From Bacteroidota bacterium (GTDB lineage Bacteria > Bacteroidota > Ignavibacteria > UBA10030 > BY39), in the NCBI GenBank assembly GCA_018830765.1, contig JAHJRJ010000133.1:1-6574 (forward strand): 6,574 bases of DNA, read 5' to 3'. The notes under the pieces are model-generated. The model was not told the DNA's origin and did not search any database. It was given only the letters and a program-made list of their open reading frames with translations. Every line of letters starts with the position of its first letter. The first letter of the stretch is position 1. Below are positions 5,441-6,574 of the stretch, piece after piece. A program made the translations under genes and the position numbers.

Positions 5441-5448
5441 GTTTACAC
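5441..5448. repeat. Target-site duplication, right copy
   Basis: GTTTACAC is identical to 4099-4106 and directly abuts the right terminal repeat. Confidence 0.85.
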
Positions 5449-5455
5449 GTATACT

Positions 5456-5484
5456 TTGGAAATCAAGCTCATTTCAATTATATT
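5456..5484 (+). promoter_or_regulatory. Probable promoter of the glycosyltransferase operon
   Basis: TTGGAA (5456-5461), a 17-bp spacer and TATATT (5479-5484) match consensus at four and five of six bases. It begins 15 bp beyond the right end of the mobile element, so it belongs to the chromosome. The leader to the ATG at 5515 would be about 24 nt, with no clear Shine-Dalgarno sequence. Confidence 0.5.
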
Positions 5485-5514
5485 ATTTCAAAAATAAGCG
5501 ATATACCCATTTGA

Positions 5515-6525
5515 ATGAGTAAAATACGACGCATTTTAGTAGTTCGAACCGACAGAATCGGCGATGTTGTGCTTACTTTACCGATGGTGGATGTTCTAAG
5601 AATGAATTATCCGGATGCTTATATTGCGATGATCGTGCGCGAATACACAGCAGACCTTGCGCGAAATTCGGATAACATAGATGAAGTAATTTTATACGAT
5701 AGAAACGGAAAGCTAATCCCTTTCTTTGAAATTTTAGATATAATTCGAAGACGAAAGTTTGATGTCGTGTTTTTAGCTTTTCCGAGAATGCGGTTGGCGA
5801 TTTTAATGTGGCTTGCAGGAATTCCGAACAGAGTCGGAACCGGATATCGTCTCTACTCAATATTTTTTAACAAGCGAGTATTTGAACACCGTAAGCACGC
5901 AGTGAAACACGAGCTTGAGTACAACCTGAATTTGCTGAAAGCTTTCGGTTGTACGACCGTTAAGATCGAAGCCCCGTGGATCAATGTACCACACGATACA
6001 ACCGAGAAAGTGAAACAAAAATTGTCGGGATACGGAATAGATACAAGCTCCGATAGCTTAGTAATCATACATCCGGGCAGCGGTGGTTCTTCGTGTAATT
6101 GGAGAATAGAAAATTTTTCTAGACTCGGTAAGTTGATATCAGGTATTTCAAACACGAAAATTATAATTACAGGTGGAAAAGGCGAAGAACAACTCGTCCG
6201 GAAATTGCAAAACGAAATAGCCGATAATGTAGTCAGTATCGCAAATGAGTTTTCGCTTGTTGAATTTGTCGCATTAGCAAAGTTGGCTGATTTATTTATC
6301 GGAAATTCGACGGGTCCCCTGCATATTGCCGCGGCAGTCGGAATTCCGGTAATAGGATTTTATCCGCATATAGTACCTATGAGTGCCAAGCGATGGGGTC
6401 CTTATACTGATAAGTCCGTGGTATTTACACCGGTAAATAAACCGTATGACTGTATGGACACAATTTCGGTGGAAGATGTTTTCGAATCAGTCAAAGAAAT
6501 TTTAAAAAGGAAAATTAAATGTTAG
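5515..6525 (+). CDS. Glycosyltransferase family 9 (heptosyltransferase-like)
   Basis: This predicts a 336-aa GT-B-fold transferase of the ADP-heptose:LPS heptosyltransferase family, a peripheral inner-membrane enzyme acting in LPS core or a related surface glycan. The N-terminal motif VVRTDRIGDVVLTLP (9-23) contains the GD pair (G16, D17) corresponding to the catalytic Asp of WaaC. The C-terminal nucleotide-sugar domain has HPGSGGSSCNW (186-196) and GNSTGPLHIAAAVGIPVIGFYP (263-284), followed by AKRWGP (291-296). The length is typical for the family. Whether the donor is ADP-heptose cannot be told from motifs alone. The ATG at 5515 gives the expected N-terminus (MSKIRRILVVR). The stop codon overlaps the start of the next gene by 7 bp, indicating translational coupling in an envelope-related operon that runs out of the window. 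Confidence 0.92.
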   Translation: MSKIRRILVVRTDRIGDVVLTLPMVDVLRMNYPDAYIAMIVREYTADLARNSDNIDEVILYDRNGKLIPFFEILDIIRRRKFDVVFLAFPRMRLAILMWLAGIPNRVGTGYRLYSIFFNKRVFEHRKHAVKHELEYNLNLLKAFGCTTVKIEAPWINVPHDTTEKVKQKLSGYGIDTSSDSLVIIHPGSGGSSCNWRIENFSRLGKLISGISNTKIIITGGKGEEQLVRKLQNEIADNVVSIANEFSLVEFVALAKLADLFIGNSTGPLHIAAAVGIPVIGFYPHIVPMSAKRWGPYTDKSVVFTPVNKPYDCMDTISVEDVFESVKEILKRKIKC

Positions 6526-6574
6526 TATATAAAACAATAAGTATTTTAATTTTTGTGTTATTTGTGGCAATTAC
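6519..6574 (+). CDS. Start of an exported or membrane protein (truncated by window edge)
   Basis: Translation from ATG 6519-6521 gives MLVYKTISILIFVLFVAIT, open to the end of the window. It has a short N-terminus with one Lys, then a continuous hydrophobic stretch, typical of a signal peptide or first membrane helix. AAAAAGG (6504-6510) lies 8 nt upstream as a ribosome-binding site. The start overlaps the glycosyltransferase stop by 7 bp, so the two are probably co-translated. Only about 18 codons are visible and no family can be named. Confidence 0.65.
   Translation, partial: MLVYKTISILIFVLFVAI

Noticed and set aside
5573..6155. Minus-strand frames within the glycosyltransferase gene
   Set aside because: They are antisense to conserved GT9 motifs and show no independent start signals.

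Overview
The window looks like chromosomal DNA of a moderately AT-rich Gram-negative-type bacterium. A position in or near the FCB group (Bacteroidota/Ignavibacteria/Chlorobi-like) is plausible from the weak or absent Shine-Dalgarno sequences, a secreted purple-acid-phosphatase-like enzyme, a family-9 glycosyltransferase of the LPS heptosyltransferase type, and intergenic DNA packed with short palindromes. This placement is an inference, because no rRNA or other marker is present.

Layout. Positions 1-96 end an unseen upstream transcript with a clear intrinsic terminator (56-96). Positions 97-960 hold no credible gene. They are a mosaic of hairpins and inverted repeats, including a 123-bp nested palindrome (394-516) and several stems closed by a TTTA loop. 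A probable promoter (961-988, with a second -10 at 1003-1008) leads into an exported metallophosphoesterase (1032-2135). DNA primase dnaG follows 8 bp later (2144-4063), so the two probably share a transcript. The start of the phosphoesterase gene contains a perfect 9-bp-stem, TTTA-loop palindrome translated as part of the signal peptide.

The most notable object lies between dnaG and the glycosyltransferase. It is a 1334-bp mobile element (4107-5440) with 19-bp terminal inverted repeats (17/19 identical), flanked by an exact 8-bp target duplication GTTTACAC (4099-4106 and 5441-5448). It encodes no transposase. Its cargo is (a) a frameshifted, decayed remnant of a small basic KRPRDPNQLAK...GLKGGKAR-type protein on the + strand, and (b) an intact two-gene minus-strand unit with its own TTGACT-17-TATATT promoter. 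That unit encodes a DUF5678-like protein of 78 aa and a retropepsin-like aspartic protease of 191 aa. The GG ends and 8-bp duplication resemble IS1595-type elements, so it is probably moved in trans.

The element ends 15 bp before the -35 box of the glycosyltransferase gene (5515-6525), leaving that promoter intact. The glycosyltransferase overlaps a downstream gene (from 6519) whose visible start looks like a signal peptide or membrane anchor, so a cell-envelope operon continues beyond the window. The chromosomal genes appear unaffected by the insertion. The element is a cargo island placed in a neutral intergenic gap.
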